From Saccoglossus kowalevskii (taxonomy: Eukaryota; Hemichordata; Enteropneusta; Harrimaniidae): a stretch of DNA of 18,533 nucleotides. The stretch is taken from contig NW_003140313.1 in assembly GCF_000003605.2 (NCBI RefSeq), forward strand, positions 386,805-405,337. Reading direction: 5' to 3'. The notes beneath the pieces were generated by a model. It searched no databases, was not told the DNA's origin, and saw only the letters and a program-made list of their open reading frames with translations. This document shows positions 9,574 to 17,740 of the stretch, piece by piece. Position numbers and translations under genes: made by a program. How positions within the stretch are numbered: the stretch's first letter is position 1; the number at the start of each line of letters is the position of its first letter.

Positions 9574-9657
9574 GCCATAGTCATCGCTCCGCGTCGTGTT
9601 CGAGTCCCACGTGACGTATAGCAACGAATATGAAGCGTGTGAGATACATTGTTTATT
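9574..9657 (+). mobile_element. Solo terminal fragment related to the 1.55-kb TTAA element
   Basis: This 84-bp stretch aligns with the left end of the element at 11170. AGTCATCGCTCCGCGTCGTG parallels AGTCGTCGCGCCGCGTTCTG, and after a small gap both have GCGTGT, three variable bases and ATACATTGTTTATT. No partner terminus or TTAA is seen nearby, so it is a truncated copy. It contains GTGTTCGAGTCCCA, resembling the tRNA B-box (GGTTCGANTCC), and lies about 400 bp upstream of the receptor start codon. Confidence 0.65.
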
Positions 9658-10065
9658 TACATCAAAATGATAGAGACTGGTATAGCGGAAAACATCACAA
9701 GAATTCAACTTGCAACACAGGTATTAGTATATATGGCATTAGAGGGCGTTGTGTATGCATGAAGCGAGCGGACAAATAACACTTAGATCATTGCTAAAAA
9801 AATAAAACCAAAATATCGGAATCTTTTTGACGGAAGAAAGCTCTTAGTTATCCAGAAATATAACAAAGGGTCGTAGGAGTGTGTAATGGATTGTTAACAA
9901 TAGAAAGATGTTTCAACAAAAAAAAATGCTTACCAAATGAACGTAGCCTGTATAGGTTGTTCAGGTTTAATACAAAGCAAACACGGAACTGGAGTTCGTG
10001 AGGTGACTTACGTGTCGTGCAGACATCCGGGTTGCTATCGCAGAGTAAAACCGTACCTGTGCACT

Positions 10066-10150
10066 ATGGCGTTCCGTCCCAAAATTCCGTCCAAGTTGCT
10101 GACTGTCTTGTTATTCGCAATAACACTCCGGAACACTGTTCGGGCAACAG
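10066..10150 (+). CDS. CUB/LDLa receptor, exon 1 (signal peptide)
   Basis: The ATG at 10066 has A at -3 and G at +4. It encodes MAFRPKIPSK and a hydrophobic core, then ACAG|GTGAGT, a consensus donor. An in-frame upstream ATG at 9937 would add 43 residues, bury the signal peptide and has a weak context, so I take 10066. The exon also contains the 3' part of the 5' UTR; its upstream limit is not visible. Confidence 0.8.
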
Positions 10151-13100
10151 GTGAGTGTAGACGCTGTGAGTTTATAATTCTCGGCATAATAATAATATGG
10201 TATTTTTGTTATTCATTCCATAAAAGAATCGAGCATGTACTAATGTTTGAGAATCCGAATTAATGTTTTTATTTTTTATTTTGCCGTCATCGAATATACG
10301 AACGCTGCAATTATTTGAATTTCCCAGGCATTTCAAATAAGTTCTGTTATAATATTTCCGCTGAAGACGTAGTTTCGGAAACGAGGAGGAAGTATCGAAT
10401 TTAATACGCTGCAGTCTTTGTTCGGCGATGTGTTCGAACCTGCCTCAGTAAGACACACGACGCGCGTTTGAAATTGTATATTCCAAGCTCACTCACTGTA
10501 CACGTCCCATGATCTCCATAGCGAACACGACGATTGTGGCAAATTTATCAAATCATAGCTGCAAAATAAAACAGGCAATGTTTATTCACATTGTTAAATA
10601 AACATGTACCTGTTTGTTTGGATAATTGTAATACAACAAAAGCAAAGTACGGCATTGCAAATTAAGATCATTGCCTTTCATTATGATACGCATATAATTA
10701 TATTTAGTGTAGTGATGCACATGTATGCTGTAAATTTTGTAGTCATTTCAATATTTTTTCAGTTAAAATTACTTTTAAAAATGGCGCAATACTAGAAGTG
10801 GCAGCTCTCTCTCTCACAAAGGCTGGCTTTGTGTATTACCCCTACCTGTATTTACTCAAATATAACTATCCAAATAAACGCTATTATACCTTGAATAGGC
10901 GTTGCTACTCTACTCTTGATGAATTATTGGTATTTATAACATATTTACACTGTGTCATATTTATGGTTTTATTTTATTATAAGATGTGATATATTATCGC
11001 TTCAGGCGAAGAGACACTATACGAATATGTGTATTAATAAGGTCAACAACATTGCAACTACAAAACAGCACTGAAAGACATGCCCATGCACTATATGAGT
11101 TCCACAACATCCCAAACAGTTAAAAAATCATAATTCCCCTTCCGCAACGAAGATTACTGCCGAGCTTAAAGGGCGGCAGTCGTCGCGCCGCGTTCTGTTC
11201 GATATGGCACTCGTATATACAACGCGTGTATAATACATTGTTTATTAGTCCCCGTTCGGACGCAGTCCGAAAACGGGGACTTATGTTTTGACCTCCGTGT
11301 GTGGGTGTGTGCGTGCGTGCGTCTGTGCGTGCGTCCGGACCTGTATCTTAGCAATGCCTGGACCAATCACAATCAAACTTCACACATACATCATACATGA
11401 TATTCTACATATGCACGTCAATTTGTTTCATGATCTGATTCAAGATGGCCGAATAGCGGCCATTTTTGTACTAAAAATCATCAAAATCAAGCATTTCTCG
11501 GCTGTTTACTGATGAATTTTGTTCAAACTTGGTATATACATTAGATATTATAGGACCTTGATGCACATCATTTTGTTTTACGATCTGATTCAAGATGGCC
11601 GATTGGCGGCCATTTTTGTGCTAAAAAATCCTAAAAATCAACCATTTCTCGGCTGTTTACAGATGGATTTTGTTCAAACTTGGTATATACATTAGACATT
11701 ATGGGACCTTGATGCAAATAATTTTGTTTTTCAGATAAGATTCAAAATGGCCGACTGGCGGCCATTTTGTATTAATGAATGTGGTTCTAGTGCCATATCT
11801 CTGACTTGCTTTCACTGATTATGTTCAAATTTTAAATATTCACTATACATCATGTCCTAGATAGACAGATATATTGGTTTGACGATCCTATTCAAAATGG
11901 CCAAATGGTGGCCTTTTTTGTGCTAAACAATCATAAAATATCAAGCATTTCTGGCATTTATGGATGAATTTCGTCAAACTTGGTACATATATTATACATT
12001 ACAGGTTCCTGATGCAGATCATTTATTTTTCAGATCGAATTCAAAATGGCTGTCTGGCGGCCATTTTGTTTTAATGAATGGGCTTCTAGACCCATATCTC
12101 TGACTTGTTTTGACTGATAATATTTTCAAATTTGAATAATTCATTATACATCATGTCATAGATAAACAGATATATTGGTTTGATTATCCTATTCAAAATG
12201 GCCGAATGGTGGTCATTTTTTTACCTAAAAAATCATCAAATATCAAGCATTTATGGGTGGATTTTGTTCAAACTTGGTATATACATTAGACATTACGGGT
12301 TCCTGATGCTCGTCATTTTATTTTTCAAATTGGATTCAAAATGGCTGACTGGCGGCCATTTTGTTTTAATGATCGGGCTTCTAGAGCCATATCTCTTAAA
12401 TGCTTTGACTTATTATATTTAAATTTTATATATTCGTTATACATCATGTTATATATATACATGTATTCAAAATGGCTGATTTTGAATGCTGTTCCAGAGC
12501 AATTTCTCTCAATATGGTCAAGTACTTGTTTGACGATCCGATACAAATGTCAATCATTTTAATCTTAAAAAAATCATATTCCTGACATGGTTATATTCCA
12601 GCTATATTACTATAAACAAAACAATATTTCTTAAATTTGATAACTAACGGGAACTGTGCCATGCATGGCTTGTTTACATGAAATTCGAACACGCGCTGCG
12701 CGACGACCACCGCGCTTTAAATATCTCTAGCTTGATTGTTGCGTTTGATTACAACACTGGTACGAGTACTAACAATTCTAGGTAGATTGTTCTAACCGGC
12801 GTGGTTGACTGGTTTGTTTACCTCTCATTAAACTCAGAGGGTGTACTAGACTTGTGAATGGGGATGTGTATTATGTACTTCAATATACATTGTATTATGT
12901 TTACGAACGATCGCGTGAACCGTTGCCTGGTGCCACGTTATTCTCAATACAATGATTGTGCACATTGTTATACTGCCCTCTTCGTTGGTTCCCAGTCGAA
13001 CCCAATATAAAAAATCATATTCGTATTTATTTAAACCGTCTCCACATATCACAGTCAAGTTTGTATTAAACAAGAATAGAGTACCCTTAAAGGGACTCAT

Positions 13101-16100
13101 CGTTAAAAAAACGCGACCCACAAATGAAGCAAGTAAATAAATTGCCGAATAAACGACAAGGTAAATATTATGCCAAATTAAAGAAAACATTTACTGTTTA
13201 TTACATGCAGGCTGTGTGAAACCTGTCCACTTCGACCCACGCTACACAGCATAGCCATACATTGCGGCAAAAGCCTTCAGATCTGACTGTACTATCACAG
13301 TGAAAACCACAAATAATGGTGCAGTGAATAAGCGATAAGGTGCCGCACACCAGCGGTCGTTAGATTATGGCACTGTCCCTCAATGAGGGACTGTGATTAT
13401 GGGGGTAAAAATAATCCATTTTCCCTCCTCGGTTCGAGTCACGCACGCAGTACATGTTTAGTATGATTTGACATGGTATTAAGTATGCCGTTTATTCCGT
13501 GTTATTCACTTGCCTTACTTACTTACTTACTATGTCAATAGCTCATCTGAGTTCCACAAACGGTTGGCGGGCAAACAATAGATGTTGTTGTCGTGTCGAT
13601 GATGACACAACACTCATGGAAGTCAAACATACTTTTGGTTTTCCAAAACAATTCGTACTCGGTAAATACATACGCCATGATGTTTTTTCTCGAGCACACA
13701 TGGAGTACGTGCACAATTTGTGTACGTACTTTTTATGTTAAACGATTTTTTTTCACGGAATTATCGTAAGCACACCTGTTATGTAATGTACTATTGTTGT
13801 AGCATGTCCGTCAACCACGTGACAGGATTCGCGTTTTCCCGAACTAAACAAAGAGATTTAAGATTTTAAGTTTTACGTCTTGAGCATGCGTCATTTCATT
13901 CTATGAGTTAAATTAAAGTAGAATATAATAGAAACATTATTATATTTAAACTAAAGTTAAATATTTAGAAACTGACAATGACATGATTCTTTTAAAATAA
14001 CATTATTGCAAAATACCTTATTTTAGGTGAAATTACATTTTGGCGGCTGTTTTGTATGAATTTCATTTTAACTGATTTTTGACGAAAACATGTTTTTCAT
14101 TAGAATTTATTTTCACTGAAATAGTTGAAATATATTTACAATAATTGATTCTTTTTATCTCCATTCCAACATCAAACCGCTAAGATATTGTGACGCACAT
14201 TTACTCGTTTCCAGAGACCGGTGACAGCTATTGTTTCCATGTTTCTTAACCTTTCACCACCATTTCCCTCTTTTCATCACAAATTCACAAATAGTCCGGT
14301 TTATCGTCTGCACTTCCCTTCGAGAGATTAGGACAAAAAGGAGACAAATCTTTTGAGTAAAAACTGAAAATTGACTGAGATTTTTTCTGTTGGCCTCAAA
14401 ATTAGAGTTTATTTCCAGAAATATTGAAGAATATTAGAAAACAAGTGCCGAAAATGTTGGCAAGAAATTCTGGTGGTGAAAAGGGTAATGACCCCTAACA
14501 TTAGTTTATCAGAACACTTACGTGTAGACACGTTTTCCTAACGACCTCGCATTACAAACGCAGTACATTGTCCCCTGTTAAACAACGGTTGTCACGGTTG
14601 TTAAGCAACTGTTTTGGTATTTGCTACTATTTCGGTACCGTGTAAATATTACACACCGTGTTTACTGATATGTTAAGATGCGCTCACATTGGTTACCATG
14701 TGAATATGAATACATAGTTATTGATATACATGTAGTAGTAAATCTTGGAAATGGACTACAATGTATTATTAACATGTTCATCGTAGTGGGCGTAAATCAA
14801 CAGCTTAATTAACGGATGATCTTTCGTTTATTTGGTTGTAAGACCTGAGATATAACTGGGTTCATTCAGTTATATTGTTGGAGAGTGTCCAAAAGCCATT
14901 GTGTTAGTAAGGCGCAGTGCCATAGGTCGATCAAGTCAAGGTCAATGCCCGGAAGGTATGCATACTTAAGTACAACACAGAAAAGATGCTCATAACTTGA
15001 ATAAAATAATTAGAAGCATAATTTAAAGCGGGAGGGTCGTCTCCTGCGCACGCGTCCCAAGCGACGATAACAACACATGCTAAAAACGCAAAGGCTCATG
15101 GGTAGACGCTTGTTTGTAAACAGTGACGCGCTATGGCCATCTGACGCTTGCGCAGGTGACGACTCCCCTGTTTTAATATATGCTTAGTAAATAATAATAA
15201 AATAATACTAAAAAAAATCGATATAACGAGAATCTTAGTTAATAAGAATTACTTGTATATTTCAGTGTATATGTCAGAACGCTGTGATGACGTTTTTACG
15301 ATACCCGGAGAGCGTCTGGCGTCACAGAGAGATGCTGCGTATAGTGAGGACATGGACTGCACGGTGAAGATAGAAGCACCTGAGGGCAAAATGATCAGTG
15401 TTCAGGTGAGAAATTACCCCTCCATTAAAATAAAAAGTTGAAAGTCGATTTAAAAAAGATTTCTAATAATGTGCTATTGTGCATTTATATCGGCGTAACA
15501 CAAACAAATTTTTTCACTTTGGCACAGTTTGAATGGCTGGATATTGAAGCTCGTTCGGTGTCGTCTTGTTACGATTATTTAGACGTATTTGATGGACCGA
15601 GTACGTATTACTCCCCTCACATACTGAGGATATGCGGTACTTCGACACCGGGTGATCTACAGTCAACTGGCGACTCCCTGACAATACGATTGAAGACTGA
15701 CGCCACTGGGAATAGACGGGGATTTTCCCTGATATTTACCGCTTTCGGTACAGGTTGGTAAAAACTTTTGTCAATCCATCTATGATATTCCTGCACCTTT
15801 GCCAGGCATGAATCGTTTTCTAGGCCATCGAGGACGCCAGTGTAATCGACGATGTTTTGCCTAGAATTATTTGTATTTATGTTTTAAATTGATCTTTCAA
15901 ATGTAGGCACATGTGAAGGCGAAGACGACTTTTCTTGCGATGGCCACTGTATTGACAAATCATTGGTCTGTGACTGTAACTACAACTGTATCGACAAGGA
16001 GGACGAGGTCGACTGTCCGCCATGTAAAGCCGAACCGATCGACAGTGGGTAACGTTTTATTTTTTTTTTCATACCGTATTAATTGCCTGCGAAGTCACTG

Positions 16101-17386
16101 AGTTCCAAACTGTTCGATCTATCAAAATTAGTTAGGACAGTCAGTATGTTTCTGCATTCTGCGTATTCAGCTAAAATTTGAATTATGGAAATTCGATAAT
16201 TATTATGCATAGAGTTTAATTTTCAAACTACAAAGTGTCAATACATTTTACCAAACTGTTGTTTAGGACTAACAAGAATAGACATACATAATAAAAAGCA
16301 AATTTGCTAATGAATTAAAACATTGTTGAAAACTGGCACCAAACCCGATATATATAATATATAGAAAATCCAAGGTAGTAAGTAATCGTCTGAAACGTAT
16401 GTTATATTGAATAAATACCAGGAACTAGGATTACCTACAATCATTTCATATATAATATATGAACTAGCAGTTTCAAGATCAAGGTCGTATTTAGACCTAT
16501 TAAATAGGGTGAAAAGGTTATTATAATATTTTGTTTTCAAAAAGACGTCAGGACAACGCCAACATAAACCACGCCCTCTATCGACATATAATACACAATA
16601 CCGCATACTAGCAGCACGCCTGCCATTTTGTCGACTCCGTTGGCAGTTTTCATATATCACCCACATTTTAAAGTTGCATGATGAAATATATGTTGTCTAT
16701 GGAGTTTGACGCAGTGTGTATGAGCAATAATGCAAATAGCAGAACATTGTCGAACATTTATGTAGATTCGGTTGTGGTCGAGCTTTAACTTAACTTAAAG
16801 TTTAAGTCGTTACCAATTCCATCGAATCGCACGTCCTTCTTGATTAATCAAATTAGATGCGAGGCATTCCTCTTATGAATTGTTTGCAGAGGCGGGGGGG
16901 GGGGGGGAGGTCCAAACTTTAAAATCGCCAGACTAAGTTAATGTTTTTTTTTATATTATACAAAAACAAATTGAATACATTTTTCAACGGGTACCCCATC
17001 CAATTATACGATTACATATATATAAGTTCAATGCCAATGGTACACTAAATGGGTTCGTATTTCTTTCAGGTACAGCGGGCCTATCAGTTTGGGATATCAT
17101 TGTTGTCGTGGTTGGTACTCTCATCTTTGTCGTCATTGTCACGATTCTCGCTGTTTACGTTTATCTCAGACTGAATAAGATGAAAAAGCGAAACAAAATA
17201 ACAGATGCTGATATGACCACGTCTACTGTAACCATGACAACACATGTAGATGATAACGATGGAGATACCCACTCGTCTGATTCCTTGTATCATTCGTTGC
17301 CAGGGGATGACCATGTTGAGATGAATAAATTACCTGGTCCAACGATTGAATTCATTCTACCATCAGCCACGAGCAGCACCGCTTAG
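10066..17386 (+). CDS. Type I membrane protein: signal peptide, CUB, LDLa, TM, cytoplasmic tail
   Basis: Exons 10066-10150, 15266-15405, 15528-15753, 15907-16044 and 17070-17386 join with phases 1, 0, 1, 1 to 906 nt, 301 codons plus TAG. Residues 1-27 are a signal peptide (core LLTVLLFAITL, likely cleavage after VRA). Residues 35-148 form one CUB domain with cysteines C35/C60 and C89/C111 and the hallmark YDYLDVFDG. Residues 153-187 form an LDL-receptor class A module with the calcium-site acids in CIDKEDEVDC, plus extra cysteines C174 and C190. Residues about 206-228 are a hydrophobic helix followed by KMKKRNK, a stop-transfer signal. The ~70-residue tail is acidic and Ser/Thr-rich, with YHSL (270-273), a YxxPhi endocytosis motif. 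By architecture it is a cell-surface ligand-binding or co-receptor protein (compare Neto and LRP12-like proteins, which have two CUBs). Ligand and pathway are unknown. Confidence 0.88.
10151..11165. other. Receptor intron 1, left part
   Basis: AT-rich intronic sequence before the nested transposon. Open frames of about 63 codons at 10604-10989 have no domain and an AT-driven composition. Nothing else is recognised. Confidence 0.55.
11247..11281. repeat. Near-perfect hairpin AGTCCCCGTT...AACGGGGACT
   Basis: A 35-base sequence folds on itself: AGTCCCCGTT plus CGGAC on the left pairs with GTCCG plus AACGGGGACT on the right around GCA, with two unpaired bases. The repeat array begins shortly after it, so it may mark the left boundary of the satellite-bearing module nested inside the TTAA element. 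Confidence 0.85.
11296..11335. repeat. GT/GC-rich microsatellite
   Basis: An imperfect run of GTGT and GCGT units between the hairpin and the ~150-bp repeat array. A minus-strand open frame here (HTHTRRS-like) is an artefact of the run. Confidence 0.85.
11361..12550 (+). repeat. ~150-bp satellite array with 300-bp A/B dimer order
   Basis: The marker CAA(G/A)ATGGC recurs at about 11441, 11591, 11743, 11893, 12042, 12194, 12337 and 12468, spacings 150, 152, 150, 149, 152, 143 and 131. Most units hold the palindrome AAAATGGCCG-n5-CGGCCATTTT or a close variant. Two unit types are distinguishable after it: A (TGCTAAA...CAAGCATTTCTCGGC, TTTTGTTCAAACTTGGTATA) and B (TTTTAATGAATG, TTCTAG, CCATATCTCTGACTTG). 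The order is A-A-B-A-B-A-B, then a short degraded unit, so the array grew mainly as a ~300-bp dimer. Confidence 0.9.
12721..14245. other. Receptor intron 1, middle part
   Basis: No exon with matching phase was found. Small features are an 11-bp stem with one mismatch around AAT (13372-13396, within CACTGTCCCTC), a lone tRNA B-box-like GGTTCGAGTC (about 13433-13442) without a tRNA fold, and a short (CTTA)n tract (about 13514-13530). Confidence 0.5.
14246..14488. mobile_element. Probable small TTAA element (MITE)
   Basis: The left end TTAACCTTTCACCACCA and the complement of the right end TTACCCTTTTCACCACCA match over about 16 of 18 positions and bound 243 bp. The left flank carries TTAA and the right GTAA, one base off, consistent with an old TTAA duplication. 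The interior shows no longer inverted repeat or open frame. It could be chance, but the match length makes that unlikely. Confidence 0.55.
14489..15022. other. Receptor intron 1, right part
   Basis: No exon is seen. There are short repeats only, such as two ACGGTTGT copies (about 14585-14600) and a GTGTAA-ATA-TTACAC stem (about 14639-14653). Confidence 0.5.
15023..15176 (+). mobile_element. TTAA-flanked MITE, copy 2
   Basis: The element 15027-15172 (146 bp) lies between TTAA at 15023-15026 and 15173-15176, in the same orientation as copy 1 at 9287. It keeps AGCGGGAGGGTCGTC at the left and the complementary GACGACTCCC at the right; the last bases have drifted (CTGTT versus CCGCT). It ends 93 bp before the acceptor of the first CUB exon. 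Confidence 0.88.
15266..15405 (+). CDS. CUB/LDLa receptor, exon 2 (first half of CUB)
   Basis: The acceptor is TATATTTCAG and the donor TTCAG|GTGAGA. It encodes residues 29-75 with the first disulfide pair (SERC35, MDC60). An extended mature N-terminus of only a few residues precedes C35, so the CUB is at the very tip of the ectodomain. Enters in phase 1, leaves in phase 0. Confidence 0.85.
15528..15753 (+). CDS. CUB/LDLa receptor, exon 3 (second half of CUB)
   Basis: The acceptor is CTTTGGCACAG and the donor ACAG|GTTGGT. It encodes FEWLDIE, SSCYDYLDVFDGPS and RICGT, then GDSLTIRLKTD and GFSLIFTAF, the typical order of CUB strands. The Asp residues in YDYLDVFDG match the calcium-binding CUB pattern. 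Enters in phase 0, leaves in phase 1. Confidence 0.88.
15907..16044 (+). CDS. CUB/LDLa receptor, exon 4 (LDLa module)
   Basis: The acceptor is TTTCAAATGTAG. Two donors compete: GACA|GTGGGT (exon end 16044, phase 1) and GTGG|GTAACG (end 16048, phase 2). Only the first keeps the transmembrane exon in frame, so I choose it. Cysteines are C153, C161, C165, C172, C178 and C187 plus C174 and C190. The usual DGxxD loop is replaced by DCNYN. Confidence 0.82.
16045..17069. other. Receptor intron 4
   Basis: A 1,025-bp intron. It holds a near-palindrome around 16445-16463 (TTCATATATAATATATGAA), a G14 run (16894-16907) and T-rich and TA-rich tracts. A 119-codon minus-strand open frame (16307-16666) has no recognisable domain and I do not call it a gene. 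Confidence 0.6.
17070..17386 (+). CDS. CUB/LDLa receptor, exon 5 (TM helix and tail)
   Basis: The acceptor is TTTCTTTCAG. The exon encodes a short juxtamembrane segment (TAGLSVWD), a Val/Ile-rich helix, the basic KMKKRNK, and an acidic Ser/Thr-rich tail with SLYHSLPGDD. Stop TAG 17384-17386. A minus-strand open frame over the same bases is its shadow. Confidence 0.85.
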
Positions 17387-17740
17387 ATAAGATGTGTGAA
17401 TACAGTATATTCATTACAAAATTTCGATATAGTATCTTTTTTACACTTTTTTTAGGCACTGTGAGATTTATGTTTCTCGCAAAACACGTAATAGTCAAGT
17501 TCAAGTCATTTTTTAGCTGCCAGATATGAACAGTAGTGTTTGAAACGATAAATCAAAACACTTCTAGAACAGAAGCGCGACATTAACCACGATCAGTCCA
17601 GATCCTCTGTGGTTGAAACAATAATCACTACTAATTGAAACATTGGTTGTATTGATACAGATCATACATCGTATCACTTGTTTTTATGAACTGGGCCAGG
17701 CTCCAAACTACCTTCAATAAACCAAATACACCAGAATGCA
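17387..17740 (+). other. Probable 3' UTR of the receptor gene
   Basis: An AATAAA at 17716-17721, about 330 bp after the stop, is the first good polyadenylation signal. The exact cleavage site is not determinable here. Confidence 0.55.

Larger units (their letters stand above)
11166..12720 (+). mobile_element. 1.55-kb TTAA-flanked non-autonomous element filled with satellite repeats
   Basis: TTAA at 11166-11169 and 12717-12720 flank an element of 1547 bp. The left end AGGGCGGCAGTCGTCGCGCC and the complement of the right end AGCGCGGTGGTCGTCGCGCA are terminal inverted repeats of about 33 bp, ending in a shared GTTCGA. The interior has no transposase: a hairpin (11247-11281), a GT/GC-rich microsatellite and seven to eight ~150-bp repeats. 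Bivalve elements with internal satellites (for example the oyster pearl family, with ~160-bp repeats) are a known precedent. Here the TTAA ends suggest piggyBac- or Kolobok-type mobilisation. It sits in receptor intron 1. Confidence 0.8.

Noticed and set aside
9937-10065. In-frame upstream ATG adding 43 residues to the receptor
   Set aside because: It would put the signal peptide inside the protein; its start context is weak compared with 10066.
10604-10989. Two adjacent ~63-codon open frames
   Set aside because: They lie in AT-rich intron without domain, splice signals or start context.
11166-11366. Minus-strand open frame rich in RTHTH
   Set aside because: It is produced by the element terminus, hairpin and GT/GC microsatellite.
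12180-12562. Several 73-80-codon frames on both strands
   Set aside because: They fall inside the satellite array and reflect its periodicity.
13365-13445. Possible tRNA or tRNA-derived SINE (TGGCACTGTCC and GGTTCGAGTC)
   Set aside because: The A- and B-box-like motifs are too far apart and no cloverleaf can be drawn; only the B-box match is good.
13499-13741. 80-codon plus-strand open frame in intron 1
   Set aside because: No ATG at its start, no domain, and no splice pair that keeps phase with the neighbouring receptor exons.
16041-16048. Donor GTGG|GTAACG for receptor exon 4
   Set aside because: It leaves phase 2 and throws the transmembrane exon out of frame; the GTGGGT donor four bases earlier keeps it.
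16307-16666. 119-codon minus-strand open frame in receptor intron 4
   Set aside because: It has no recognisable motif and a composition like the surrounding AT-rich intron.
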